A stretch of 64,000 nucleotides of DNA from Cristatella mucedo. Taxonomy: Eukaryota; Bryozoa; Phylactolaemata; Cristatellidae. Made by a program: the position numbers and the translations under genes. The DNA lies in assembly GCA_009760855.2 (NCBI GenBank), contig WPIO01000031.1, forward strand, positions 3,272,001 through 3,336,000, written 5' to 3'. Below, piece after piece: positions 1 through 13,000 of this stretch (the first letter of the stretch is position 1; each line of letters opens with the position of its first letter). The notes below the pieces were generated by a model. The model saw nothing but the letters and a program-made list of their open reading frames with translations, was not told the DNA's origin and ran no database searches.

Positions 1-611
1 TCCTGAGAGCTTGCAGAGCAAGCAAGGTTAAGAACGTAGCTGTCGATATGGCCATGCTGACATTTTTTAACTCAAAGCCAGGCATAACAGACACGTGCCC
101 GAGGTAGCGTTTTCTCGATTAGCACGCTGCATTGCTGGCGTGGCTGCCACAGGCCGTAACTCTATGCAGCAGGTAGCACTTCTCAAAGCTGCAGCTGTCC
201 TCCCAGCAATGGATTTTTGTGCTAGAACAGTCTTTGGGTCCAGGTGGCTGGTATGCCTGCCCTCCTAAGCTACCTGCCGGGAGTTGAATGAGGTTAATTG
301 ACTTCGGAAACTCCGACGGCAATGAGAGACAAGGAATGCATTTCTCACTTCTATGCTTGCTTCAGTGCTCCAATAATACAAATATGTGTCAAGTGCCAAC
401 GCCTATCCTCTACTGAGCCCACAGTGACGCACGGCATGGCCCAGCTTATACAGCACAAACGTACAGACCACAGCGATTGCGACTTCCTGGCCAGCAAATG
501 GGGCTTGCCGAGAAGGAAATGATTAATTCTCTTGGGGCGTTAATTATTATGCAAATTTTTCAATTATTATCGTTCTCGTCACTCGCTGACCTCTCGCTTG
601 TGCTTTTGCAG
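1..611. other. Left-edge region, presumed CFAP70 intron
   Basis: I see no exon that extends CFAP70 upstream, and no repeat family recognised elsewhere in the window. A good acceptor (TTTTGCAG) ends at 611, so this is best read as the 3' part of an intron. Confidence 0.5.
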
Positions 612-3600
612 AAGGACCTCAACCTTGTTTTTGGCAGCGGAGTGCTTAAACCCGGCATTGACGTGGAAATTCCGAACAAGCAGAAAAAGTGGTTGACTCC
701 GGGCACGAGCACTCAGGGTGCATCGCTCTTCATACCAGACAGGTGAGAGCGTGCTGCCCAACGAGCTCGCAGCAGCTGCAAGCCTCTTCTCTGACAAAGA
801 CAGGCACCGCTGGGCATCCATTGCACCGTCTTTAGGTCTGGCTGCGAGCGGACCTGATCGATGGTGTGCTCTGACAATCAATTGCTTTTAGTTACGTAAC
901 TCGCGAAGCCTGCGAGAAAGAGGACGGCGACTACAAGGGTAAGGAAGATCGGCAGCACCGGGCCGAAGCCGAGGAGGATCGAAATCGTGTCGTCTGGAAC
1001 GCTGAGCGTCGGTGCTACCTGGAGCCAGCGTCCTGCCGAGCGTGAGTGCTCTGCCATAGTCAGCCATCTTGACCGGCAGCTTCCGGCAATTTTCGAACAC
1101 AGCCAGTGCGCTGCTGCCGGCGTGTCTGTTCTGTCAGATGTAGAGGCTTTGAGCATAAGCAATAGGTGTGATGCAAGCAGGAAACGTAAGCTGCATTCGT
1201 CCAACGGCAGCAGCGAGACACTACAACGATATTTGACCAACGCCGCAGCCAGCTTAACGGGAAGGAAGGACGTCGTGGCCAAAGAGCAAAATCCATAATT
1301 GTTAGGGAGAAAATTCGAATCGCATTCACTTCTGCGAGGATGTCATGCGGAGGACACACTCTCCCGTCGCCGGCCACAGCATGGGGCGTGATTGTTTGCT
1401 GTGGCACCCGATATGCAATTACAAGCACGAACTCGCATGCAAGCAGCATTGCACCGGGGATTCGGCTCGTGCATAGAGGTGGACTTTTACAACCGAGGCT
1501 TGAAAGCCTTAGGATGAGAGCGAATAGTCTCGAGAGTTGAATCAGCAGAGCCCACACCTTAGGTAGCGCAGACAGACATTTCGGGATAGTTCGCCGCTAA
1601 ATCCTACGGTAGATGGATGGCCTTCGGTCGGTCTAGATTGTGAAATTGTGGCATTCGCTTGATGATGGGGATTTTAAGAATGCTTTTACATTCCAAAATG
1701 AAACCATATAATCAAAAGAACAACGACCGGCCAAAAGTACGACATAAAAAATTAGGCGCCTTGTTTTCGATAAATCAGTTAGCTCATGCAGGGTATGTTT
1801 ACGTTATTTAATCAGAAGCCATTCTAGTAATAAAAATATGTTTACATAGCAGCCTGAGTAAAAGAAATCTCTATATAGGCACTTTGCATGTGCTGGAAAG
1901 GAAGTGTACCAATCGTTTGCTCACAACATGTACAGTGGCAGCACGCATGATCACATAAAGGACAGTTCGCATAGACTCAGCAAATGCTATGAGGAACTGG
2001 TAGATTTTAGCTTCTTTGTAAATGTCATCAAGTCATGGGATGTCTTGACGTCAGTCGGCAGTGAGTTCCAGACTTTGGGAGCATGGGAAGTGAAGGCACC
2101 GTCCCCAAAGGATTTGAAGTTGGTTAGAGGCACGTCTAAACGGCTTTGAGTCAGAAGACCATATGTTATTATGCAAAGCCTGAATATGAAGTATTTCGGA
2201 TCGGTATTCGATCAAGAAAGTGAAGAGACTTACAAGTGAGTGAGAAAACTTTTGAAGTAGATAGTAGCTACTTGATGGAGAGCCAGTGCAGGTCGGTGAG
2301 AAGTGGTGTAATATGGCAATTGCGCCGTTCATGACAGACAAACATACCTAGCTGCAGAATTATGCACCAACTGCTATCGTCTTATTGCACAGGCTGTAAG
2401 ACCTGCGAGTAGTGAGCTACAATGTAGTAGACGAGACATCCCAAATGCATTGACCAGCTTGGCTGTGGTATCGTTATCCAAGCAGGAGCAGTCGGATTTT
2501 TTGCAATGTTACGCAGCTGAAACTAGGCAGACGTGTGTGGAGCTGATTTGGTCATCTAGTGAAAGGTCACTTAGGAAGAGCACAGCTGGATTGTATGCAG
2601 ATGCTACGGGAGAGATGCTGGCCAAGCCCATATGAGGGTCTGGCTTTCTAACTTCCGAATAATACTAGGTTTTCATAACTAATACATTTTGTTCTTATTT
2701 AATTTATGAAAGTATGCTGCCAACCAGGTATATAAGTCAACAGTGCATCTGTAAGGGAGCTCAGCACGCTTAATTTATGCAGGATATCAACGAACAGCCA
2801 GTCAATAGTGGAGGCTACTTGTCCAGGATAGCTTGCACCTTGCATGCAGAATGTGAGGGGTCTCGAAATACCAATTAGTGTTCTCGTGAGCCAACCATCG
2901 TCACACGTGGAAATGCAGCCGTTTGAGGATGCTGCCCTTGCATGCTCACAAATGATGCACTAATATGGCTGCTCTGACTGGTTAGCACTTCCATGCAGTG
3001 TCCTGAAGGCCACGGGAATCGTGCGACCTTGAGGCTCCTCGAGGCTCAGCAGATGACCACAGAATGGGCTGGAAAGCCGGAAAGCTCCCACTCGCTCGAT
3101 CATTGTGCGTTTCAGCCTGCAAGACAGAATCGCGAAAAACAGGGTATTACCAATTGAGATCATTCGCGTGCCCCTGCCGTCCAGTAACAAGACCAAAAAG
3201 GTGAGGTGCGATCCGCGGACGAGTCGCAGTGCATCCGTGCCGGAGGCAGCTCCTGCGACGACTGTCGTGCGCACGATTGTCATCCTCTGTGCGTGCCATT
3301 GACCAAGCATACTGCGAGTAACGACGTTACTCGCATTTTGCCAGGAATGTTAGTGTAGCTATTTGTGCCTTGATGCAGGACGACGACTACTCTCTCTCCT
3401 TCCACGGCGTGGCCTATGTCGACGTGGCTCGATTGCTCTATCCGGGAGGTGAGAGCTGGCACGACTGACTGAGCAAAGACGCAGTCTCTGCCTCTGCTGA
3501 CGGGGAAGAATTCAAAACGTGCTCTTGCTACCGCTGCTGCTCAGCCAGCTTCTGCTGATCCTCGTCTTTCTCTCGATGCTTGTGCTGATGCTGCTCGTTA

Positions 3601-6600
3601 TGCTCATTCTCATTCTGCTCCTCTGCCTGACGCTGCTGATGCTGCATCTGCTTAGACTACTCTTGATGCTCTTTACCCCTCTGCTGCTCCGTGCGCCTGC
3701 TGCTCCGTGCGCCTGCTGCTCCTTGCCACTATTAATTATATCGTGCTTCAGTTCCTCCTTCACTTTCTCCTTGTCCAGCCTTTTTGTTGCCCGTGATCAG
3801 TTCACTGCTGCGTCTGCTACCATTGCTTCCATTACAAGCGAGTGGAAACATGGAAAATTTACTTTGTAGTGATGAAGATAAAAGGTGCATACAAAGTGCA
3901 GCCGTTCGTCGAGCATGAATACCAAGAAAAGGTGAGAGTGATGCCCGATGCAGGAATTCTGTTGACCACTTACAATCAGCAAGCTCTTTAAGGGATAGAG
4001 TGCAGAAAGAAAGATCCAATCATAGATATACCTTAGATTTGTCACTCCGTCTAACCAGCTTTGCACGGTCGATGATCACACTTAGGTGTCTTCTAGGCCG
4101 GTGGAGTTCATTTACACCTAGCTCTTTGAGCAGTCTTATTGCTGAATAATTGTATCCAGGAGACAGGCAGAACTCGATTGTTTGTAGTAACTACCATGCT
4201 GTTAGATTTAGATTATTGGCTGGCAAGTAAAATGTAGTGGCCTTTCATCACTGTCATTGCATAATCACTGGCCATTGATTTATGTGCTTTCTTGCTTTCT
4301 TTACAGCATCTGTAAAGTGCCCAGAAATTGGTTTAGTTCTCTGGGGGTGCTAAACAAATGTGTTATTGTTATTATTATGTTTCAACAAGAGCTCACTGCC
4401 TGTGGACTCACTTCGCCAAGTCATAGTAAAAGTTGTCGTAGAATGGTCAGGGAAGACAACACTGCGCGATTTTGCTGCGTGACGGAAGTGCACCATCTTG
4501 CCGCCTGACTGATGGACGGACGAACTTTTTCACTTTAACTGTTAGTAGAGGTTGTGCATTCATATGTTTTGGCAATGCATCCGGCTTTGTTTTCCAGATT
4601 TAGTTCTCTGTGCAGGCTGTCCCTGTTGGCTTCCTCATGAAAAAGCCATGTGCCTTATTCCCTATAAAGTACTTGTGAGACCCCGTGGGTCATGAAGCAC
4701 GACTCAAATTCTTGTTCATTTATTAATTATAGTGTAGCCAATTGCTGGCCTCAATGCAAGAAAAGAGCCCAGTGCATACGCAGACAAGTTCGACTGCCAG
4801 CACATCCTTTCAAACCCCCAAACCCCCTCCCCCTTTCAGCCCTCTCGACTCCCTTAGCCTTTCTAAATCCCTTCAGCTCCATAAACCGTTCAGCATCCTA
4901 AATCCCATTGCTCTCCTAACCTCTTCAGCCCTTCCCAAACCCCTTCAGCCCCTTTTTAATCCCTTCAGCCCCCAGGGCAATTTCGTCCTTGTAGCCAGGC
5001 TCTTGGTGTGACAATAACAACTCCTGTAGGTTGACGGTGCCCAAAGCCTCTCGAGTACATTTTCTAGGAACGATTTGTCGTTAAAGGAAGCCTGGGCGGC
5101 AAAAGGTTCAAGCAATTTTGAGATTAACAGTAGTGATTCATCATGGTGGTCGTAACATAATTGTCATTTTACTCGGCTGCACCCTGGTTGCTGGTTGCTC
5201 TAGCATAGCACCGTTCGGTGCCACTAAACGAGCTTACCGGTCTGAGCACCCGTGAGTGAGCAGGAATCTGGAAATTAGCCTTCAGTCCCTCCCTCCCTCC
5301 CCCCCCCCTGCAGCAGCTCTAGACTGCAACTGCAGGAGGATTTTAGAACAGCGCTCAGCCAAGGGCCAGGCTGGGGGGGGGGAAGGTGAGATGCATCATG
5401 ATGCAGTCCTCGAAAGTGGATTCCTCCCTTCCCCCAAAGAACCAGATATCAGTTACCGCTTTGCCATTTGGCTAATTCACCCATTTTGACCAAGTTAATC
5501 CTCTCGAGCTGCTTGCTGCAAGCACAAGTCTGGAACCCTCAGCAGAGCCCATATGTCAGCCTGTGGAAATCGCCAGCACGATCGACTACTTGTCAGCCGG
5601 AAGAGCTGGCCCCTTAGTTGTCAATATTTTATTAATTCCTTGGTACTGAGGCTGGCAGAGGCCTGCTGGTTGCTTTCCCTGCAACCGGCTCACTCTCCGG
5701 AGAAGGAGGCCATGCTTTATATGGTCTGAGATCTCAGAGGCAAACGAGTGCTTTTTCTTCAATTGAACAGTAGGATGTAGTTGGATGGATGCATTTTGCC
5801 CTTGGCCCATTCCACTCTGGGGCTTGGCATATTAACCCCTTATGATGGCACTCCCGACGACTCTCGGCCATGCCCATACTTTGGTACGCATGTAATGCCA
5901 ATTGTCGCTTATACTTTGAGCGAGGTGCAGCATGCCAGCTGATTAAAAGGCTGAATGGTATGACACACCAAGTGCTCTTAGCATTCATTGCTTCACCATC
6001 ACCTTCAGTTCGATGGGACCGATGACAGAATACAGTTTCATGTCTGTTATCGGTAGTCTTTCCGAAGATGTGTTATGTGCTCTGGAAAACTAGTACTTTA
6101 CCAAGGCATGGCCACACCAACTCGCTCGTGGCAAGTGGAGCATACGAAAACAAAATCAGTGAGTACAGTTGAACTAGGACAGTCCTGGAAGTGAGTAGCA
6201 AAGACGCTGCAACAGAGCAACACTAGTGAAACCGAAGTGCCAGAGTCTGTGCCGGAACATGCACGATTTAATGTGTGAGAATTATTGAAACCTGCTACGC
6301 AGTCTTGCACCCATAGAGCAATTGCATCTCGACAAACTGTTCTTAAGTGAATAAGAGAAGTAAACTTATACGACCTAGGGGAGCCAGAAGCCTGGCGCTT
6401 TAATAGCAAGGTAGCTGGCTACACACAAGCAAAACAGTGGTAGGTGTTTGAAGACGACAGCAAGAACTTGTGAGTCCTCAGGCCGTTCAACATTGAAGCA
6501 CCAGAACCTAGTCCTTTGCAAAGTAGACTCATTTCTGAGTTGAAGGTCAATCTAGCAGCCACATGCAGGTCCAACTATTGAGGCTAGCTGGCATTTTTGG

Positions 6601-6970
6601 CCCGTCACACAGGACTATCCTTCGTTCTTGTCGCTTCTTATTCATTCGTAGCATCACAACTCTCGTGTGTACAAGCATGCTGGAGCTTACTCGCCTGCTC
6701 GCCTGTGTGCACATATGCCTCGATGATACTGTCGTGAGCAAGCTTTCTGTGCTAACTAACTGTGGTTCGTGGTGCAAACTTACATGCCAACCGGCTCGAC
6801 GGCATTCTTTCACACCTCACACCACTGTGATTGCAGACCAAGCGCAAGCAAGGCATGGCAGACGATGCGTTCAAAATCGTTAATAACCAGCTGAGTCGTG
6901 GAGCTGCATCACCCTTTCCCAAGAAGGGTGGCAAGGAAGACAAGAAAGCAGAAGTGAAAAAGGTAGCGAA

Positions 6971-7033
<63 letters not shown>

Positions 7034-10000
7034 GCTGCTGCTGCCCCCCCCCCCCCGTGCGCCCAGTACCCCCCTCCTCGTGACCGCATCCAGCGATGGA
7101 TGCAAGCACGTTAGCCAGGCAAATGCAGACGTCTAACTTCTCTACTTTGCTCATGTTTCCAGAGAGGCCGGGAAGCAGGAGACGAGGTAACATGCTATGG
7201 CTGCCGCCATCCCCATTGCAACCGCTGCCACTGCAAATGCCACTATCGATGCTGCTGCCGCTGCTGCCACTGCCACTGCAGCTGCTGACCTCACCACAAC
7301 AACATTCCAATAAACTTGTCTGTAGCATAGCCCCAGCCTCACTCTGGGGGCGCTATGGGCATAGCTTACAGTGCCAGAGGTTTTCTTAGCGGCCGGCTCC
7401 ATCTGCTGCTTGCTCGCTGCAAGTCACTTGCCCTCACTGCAAGTCATTTCCCATCACGGCAACGTCACGGTCATGGTCGCTCGTTCTCTCCCAGGCATCT
7501 GCGAACGTTAAGTCGTCGGAGCCGGCTGCTGATGCTGATCCCAGCGCCGACGTGCTGGGCTACGCTGCAAGCAGGTCGTACCTGACGATAGAGATCGCGC
7601 TGAGTCGACCTTTGGTGCCTCGCCGTCCGTCGGTGGAGCTGCCGAGGAAGTGAGAGGCTCGAGCGATGTGAAGCATTCAGCGAGGCGGCTGCTGCTGCTG
7701 CAATGCCCCAGAGCAGCAGCAGCAGCTCTGTTGTCCGCTCCGGTGCCAGCTCCCCTCTCTTCACTCTCCTGAATCAAGAGCCTGTCGTTCGGTGTTCGGG
7801 GTGCCTCGACCGCACGAGGGGGGAGGGGGGCAATGTCCTGGCAGGCCATCGCACTGCACTCAGGAGCATCGCCGGAGCATCACCGGAGCATCGCTCAGTC
7901 GCTAGCTCAGTCGTGCCCATGCAGCTGGTGCCACGTTGTGCTAGATTGCGATAGTGTAGCGAATCCTAAGAGGGAACTGTCAGCACCTCGAAGCAGCTTG
8001 CAGGGAGGCATCGGCTGCCTGATCGGCCGCCGCGCGGTGCTTTTAGAGTGTCCGCATTCATCCCGCAAAGGCAGTCTTTTCCTAAGCGTACCAACGGAGC
8101 TGAGAAGGCCGTGACCGACTACCGTGGGCAAATAGCCGCGGTCGCACGGCTCGTCCTGGAAGAATGCAGGTATTTACTTGGCTCAATTATTTTCGTGATA
8201 GCACTTAATTAGAACTGTTTATAGGGCTGTCTGATGTGAAATGTATAGTGCATGGGTGGATGGATGGGTGGATGGATGGGTGGATGGATGGGTGGATGGA
8301 TGGGTGGATGGATGGGTGGATGGATGGATGGATGGATGGATGGATGGGTGGATGGATGGGTGGATGGATGGATGGATGGATGGATGGATGGATGGATGGA
8401 TGGATGGATGGATGGATGGATGGGTGGATGGATGGGTGGATGGATGGGTGGATGGATGGGTGGATGGGTGGATGGATGGGTGGGTGGATGGATGGGTGGA
8501 TGGGTGGATGGGTGGATGGATGGGGGTGGGTGGATGGATGGGTTGGTGGGTGGGTGGGTGGGTGGGTGAATAGATAGTCATTATTGATTTGTGTAGTGCC
8601 CTAAGAGAACCTAATCTCTATCCAGGTGCTCACCCATGGGCAAAACCTGTAAGCTGGCAGAGGCAGTAGAGGGAGATGAGACGAGACATACAGAGAATGA
8701 GCCAGGGGGGGAGTGGGGTGGGGAGCACGGGAGGAGAGGGGGAGAGAAAGACTACCGAAAGGAGGGATGAATAATGGGGCATGGAATTTTTGTTAGTCGT
8801 TACCCTGCACGGCAGCATTGCTTTTTGTACTCATACTTCAGGGAGCTCTTTGACGAGCTGAAGGCAGCACAAGCTGGCGATGAACGGGTGCTTAGCACAG
8901 AAGAGAAGCGACTCCGGCTGATAAATCGGCTGAGCACATCCGGAAAGTACTTCTCATTCAAAGAGCAGCTGAAGCAATCCGTTGTGAAGATCGTTCGAGA
9001 GAAATACCTCGGATTGGCCAAGTTCTCTTCCACTGATGAGTTACAGGTGTGCATCCGTGTTCCTCTCCACCTAAAGATGTGGAAGATGTGGTGTTTTAAA
9101 ACGGTTGCTCGGTATGCATACGTCTGCCTGTCTGTCTGTGATTCCATAAGCATGGGGACTCGGTTTTTATTAGGTTTTTTGTTTTTGTTAATGATTTTCT
9201 AGGGGAGTTGACCCTAGTGCACTTTATGACTGATGACCTATTGGATTTCTGGTGCCCGAGCGATTACCAACAGCAATGGCAGTCTGGCATAGCTACGAGA
9301 AACTGAGGAGCATTCGAAGCTTGAAGCATCGTTGCGTTTAAGACCTTGTCGAGAAAGTAGGTAGCAAAAAAGTAGCAGTGATTGACGGTGTGAAAGGAAA
9401 TGCCAAACTGATGGCAGCCTGAAAAAAGATGCTATAATTGCTTGGTGGCCTTCAGACAAACAGCATCAGCCACCATCGATGTTGAGACGACCAAAAAATG
9501 TTGACCTGGGGACTCGAGCCGGGTGATAGTAGTGATCCAGCTAGACAGGAAAAAGTGAGGGAACACGGGGCCCTTAAGTTTAGTGAGAGAGAGATTTATG
9601 TATTTAGTTTTTTATTTTTACTTATGTATTTAGTGTATGTGCCATTTGACTTGAGGCCCATGCAGGTCTTTTGGCTAAGCAGATTCATTGCTGAATTTCC
9701 TAGGCATGAGGAGCATTTACACTAGTGCTTACGAAGAAGACCGAATAGCCAGATAGTGCATTTTGCAAGCATGGGCAGAGCTTGGGCAGAGCTTGTCTTC
9801 TCTCTGTCTCTTCTGCTTGCCAGTGTTGCTGGGCCGCCAATGTTAGACTTTTTCCAATGATTCTGTTACTTTGCACCAGCAGAAGCAGCAGCATCATTGA
9901 ACCCCCAGTGGGCAGCTCACGGCTTCCGTACCGAGGCCGTGGGTGGCGCTTTCTTGTGCTGCAACTCGGTGTGAGAAGATCGAGGCTCTGAGTGAGGCAA

Positions 10001-13000
10001 CTCGGAGCGAGGCAACTCAGGTTGAGGCAACCCAGAGTGAGGCAACTCAGAATGATGAGGCTTTATGCCTGCGCACTGGCGCTGCTTTGGAACGGAAGGC
10101 AGCCGAGTTCGGCATCGGACACGTGGCAGAATCAGCACCAGCTGCCGTCGAAGAGGCTTAGCAGATGCACTGACGAGCCAAACGTAGGCGCCTGGCCTGG
10201 CCTGCCTCCTCCCCTTCCGAAAAGGGCAGTAATTCCAAAACTCGGACCAGGAGTTGAGCTGGGCCGGTGTGTGGGCATAGTGCCAGGCCTTGATATCAGG
10301 GTCTCCCTGTAGCCAGGCCTGCTGGCTGGCTGTTTGCATTCAGTCGGGTGGACCAGGGTCGTGGTCGGAGCTGAGCGCAGCAGTCAGGTGAAGCACTAGC
10401 GAAGGAGGAGTCCGAGGCTCTCTCCTCTAAACAGCTTTTCCTCAAGCTCCCACTTCTCAGTCGCCGGCTGCAATCAAGAGTCGACATCGTCTCGACAGAT
10501 TAAGGCCTGTCAGCTGGGCCTGTCTCCGGGTCTGAGTAAAAAAAAAACCGAAAGTACAGTCTGATCGTCGGCGCTTTGCCGATGAGGCTGTGCATAATTG
10601 ACCGGCCTCGATGCACTTTCCTCCGAATGAGCTCCAGCAGCTGCACCGAGCCGTGCAGCACCGAGGCAAGCACGCAGGCAGGCTCTATGCAAAAGTATGG
10701 CTCGGCGGCGGCGCACGGATGTACCAGATGCGGACTCAATTTCGACAGCGGTGCCAAGCGAAAACACGTCTTCCGGGCTGGCAATGCTCGCGCGGTAATG
10801 CCTTGAGTCGGCAAGCAGGCCAGCGGCTGGCAAAGGTTTACCCACGCGATGCATGTACAGAGGCGTCTTGGCGGCGGCATTACACTGCCTCAGCACTGTG
10901 CAGGCTGGCCCGCAGTGGGTGGCTTTGTATCTATGCAGCATCTCCAGGGGGCCTGATCCCGATGATGATGATGGGTGCAAGCTCCGCTGCTTAGGCTGAA
11001 TGTGAATGACTTCGGCCGCTTCCACACATTTCTGCCACCTCCACCATGGCACCATCCAATTGTTATTTGAAGTGAGCCAGCCATTGACTAACATGAAATC
11101 GAGGGGAGCTCTCGACAGTATGCGCAGGCATACCAACTGCCTGTCTGTATGCAATCAGCACACCCATGAAAAGTCGACAGCAGTACCTGGGCCAGAGCGA
11201 AAAGAGAAAGCTGACATGCTAGATGAATCTAGGAGTAGGGTAGGCCAAAGGGCATATTGCATACCTTTTATCCAGTCCCATCGAATGATGAGCAAGCGTT
11301 TGCTGTACCTCTCTTGTTATGCTATCTTGGACAGAATCATTCTTAATTTGCGCGATATGTGACCGCTCTGTATGAACGCACGGAACGCAGATACCTTTTG
11401 CAGCCTTGCAGGAGCGCAAGACTCTTTGAATGAGGAGGCTGAGGTTGGCAGTGGTATCTTTCCTAGAAATGTTGGTCTCTATCAGGCTGTGGCTCACAGC
11501 CGTTCCGAAGCTATCCTAAACCGGTGCTTCTAAAAATTCAACAGATTATTTAGTGGTGGCACGTACGTCTTAAATTTGGGAGACCATGCAGAGAATCGGC
11601 CACTTTCAATGCAGACGAGAGTAATGTATCTGTGTCTGTAACTCCACAAAACCACAAAGACTATGTGGGTGTTATGCAGGAGGGTTTTGAATAGCGCACT
11701 CACAGCCTACGCCGCTTTCGGTACGCATTCTGTAGCCAATAGACTTCGTCTCACGCAACAAAGAGAACGTGGGAAGCATAGCAAAGTCAGGAGAGCAGTT
11801 GAGGTAGAGAGCAGCATGGAAGTAGCAGCTCAGGACCACTGGAAAGGATGAGCCACAGTCGGCAGCAGGAGAATAGTTGTCGTTGCATAAGAATTGTAGA
11901 AGCGAGATAGAAGCGAGGTCCACAGTCTAGGACCTGCAGAGCTAAAGCTTCTGCCGCCAACGGTTTTTAATAAGCTGAGAAATGGAACAGCTTATTTACT
12001 GTCCATACAGGACCTGGGGGCACGAGGAGGCTGGAACTGGTGCAGCAGTTTAGCTAGGTATGGAGGAGCCAGGCCGTGCGGGCCTTGTGGGTCAGTGTAA
12101 GAACTTTGCTCTAGATCCATTGATTAACGGGCAGCCATCCTAGCTCTTTTAGCAAAGGAGACACGTGGTCAAACCTCTGGGATTTGAAAACTAGCCTTGC
12201 AGTCATATTCATAGCCATTTGCAGTGGCCTAGTTGCTTTTCTTGGTAGCCCGGCAAATGGGAAACACTTACTTTAAAGTTCCTCAATTCTCTTGCCTACC
12301 GAAATCTCCTTACTTCTCTTACCTCTCCGAAATACTTTCTCCTCCCTGGGCCACCTTTGATGCCACACACTCAGCCCACTTGGGTCGTTTAGCTGTGCTT
12401 CTGACCAATCTCAAATGCTTGGAAGGAAATGCCATCAGTTCTTATGCTTCTAAAGCTTGGAATGCACTTACGACTGATATCCCTACATCCGTGACTTGAC
12501 GACATTAAAAAGAAACATTAAGCTCCCACTTACTCCACACTTGCGTCTTCCTTGTGAAATTGTCCTTGATGTGCTTGGGCATGGTGAAATTTCGCATGTT
12601 GTAACTCACTATTCATTTTACCATATTTTCTTTCCAGCGCATGTATAGGGCTTAGAAATAGCTTTAGCTCTCTTAGGGTTCTATGCATATGTATCACAAT
12701 TATTATTTCATCCTTATTATTATTCATATAATATATCATTGCTCTGATCCTGTAACTTGGTAGTGGCATCCTTTTTAACACCCTTCATGCACCCAACTTC
12801 TCATACTGGTGCCACTGAGGCACGGCAGACTGCCGGGTAAGTGCGAGTTCAAAAAGAAAACTATGTTTGCCCGGAGCAGGATTAATAGCCGCGACGTCGG
12901 TGCCCACAATCCGTGACACTGACTAGGCCGTGGGAACAATAATCTCTTCGAAATAAGCAGAAATGCTTTCAATCTAAAATGTATGCTGCTTGGCCAATAC

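Noticed and set aside
6880-7105. Poly-Ser, poly-Ala and poly-Gln open frames on the minus strand.
   Set aside because: Complement of the intronic (CTG)n; the flanking sequence belongs to CFAP70 on the plus strand.
8236-8577. Three overlapping plus-strand open frames of over 100 codons and one on the minus strand.
   Set aside because: They are produced by the stop-free TGGA/TGGG tandem array; the encoded MDGW/VDGW repeats reflect the unit, not a gene.
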